From the NCBI GenBank assembly GCA_030536575.1, contig JAUNPS010000044.1:1-32394 (forward strand): a stretch of DNA of 32,394 bases. Reading direction: 5' to 3'. Below are positions 32,340 to 32,394 of this stretch, piece after piece; within the stretch, counting starts at the first letter, position 1; the number at the start of each line of letters is the position of its first letter. A program made the translations under genes and the position numbers. Below the pieces are notes generated by a model. The model was not told the origin of the DNA. It was given only the letters and a program-made list of their open reading frames with translations, and ran no database searches. The stretch is from Eubacteriales bacterium. Its GTDB lineage: Bacteria > Bacillota > Clostridia > Lachnospirales > Lachnospiraceae.

Positions 32340-32394
32340 CCCGGGTGTTTGACACATCAATCATCCTAAAAGTGCCTCAAAGCCTTGAAATAGG
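32340..32394. other. Non-UvrC sequence at the right edge, possible end of a mobile element
   Basis: These 55 bases follow the UvrC break. They contain the small palindrome GTGTTTGACAC (32345-32355) and no continuation of UvrC. Too little is present to name an element; an insertion-sequence end is inference only. Confidence 0.3.

Overview
The window reads as chromosome of a Gram-positive, low-outer-membrane-complexity Clostridia, most likely a Lachnospiraceae member of moderately high GC. The evidence is the HPr kinase beside a ROK glucokinase, a KtrA/TrkA protein, the eukaryote-like ProRS under a T-box, PucR and DUF1934 proteins, AGGAGG-type ribosome binding sites and clean TTGACA/TATAAT promoters. 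Almost every gene lies on the minus strand. Only a small membrane protein (25541) and a class A penicillin-binding protein (27351) are on plus.

Layout, left to right. 1-684: N-terminal part of a secreted SH3-domain protein running off the left edge, with its own strong promoter. 831-8444: a likely operon (read right to left) of SAM methyltransferase, CPBP membrane protease, DNA polymerase III alpha, phosphofructokinase and KtrA-type K+ regulator, ended by a terminator, then a SpoU rRNA methyltransferase. 8445-8817: no gene, but a degenerate four-copy direct repeat of about 73 bp. 8818-10756: a small HPr-fold protein without the catalytic histidine, a CvfB-type S1/winged-helix RNA-binding protein and an acyl-ACP thioesterase. 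10838-10909: tRNA-Gln(CUG) with promoter and terminator.

10994-16955: a five-gene Opp/Dpp/Nik-type ABC importer operon (solute-binding protein, two permeases, two ATPases) headed by a cobalamin riboswitch with a visible terminator platform. This ties the importer to corrinoid or cobalt/metal supply rather than to general peptide uptake. The operon has a related miniature inverted-repeat element (MITE-like) at each side: 10994-11286 (293 bp) and 16814-16955 (142 bp). Both start and end in a GTTAC(A/T)GT-type terminus and each has its own exact 8-bp target duplication. The second sits in the last codons of a PucR-family regulator gene and has replaced that protein's C-terminus; removing it restores an in-frame TGA two codons after the target site.

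18223-22226: ProX-type trans-editing protein, T-box controlled ProRS, a GNAT acetyltransferase and a HAD phosphatase. 22347-30000: cell-envelope block with a lipoprotein of trigger-factor type, an anchored polysaccharide deacetylase-like protein, a small membrane protein, DUF1934 and YigZ/IMPACT proteins, and a class A PBP. 30130-32015: glucokinase and HPr kinase/phosphorylase, translationally close. 32094 to the right edge: the C-terminal end of UvrC, which loses homology at about 32339 and meets an in-frame stop at 32361-32363, suggesting interruption by another sequence.

Nothing here is a clear new defence or biosynthetic system. The most interesting points are the B12-riboswitch importer whose binding protein has lost its lipobox cysteine, the MITE-like family, the Crh-like HPr paralogue sharing a chromosome region with its presumed kinase, and the broken uvrC end.
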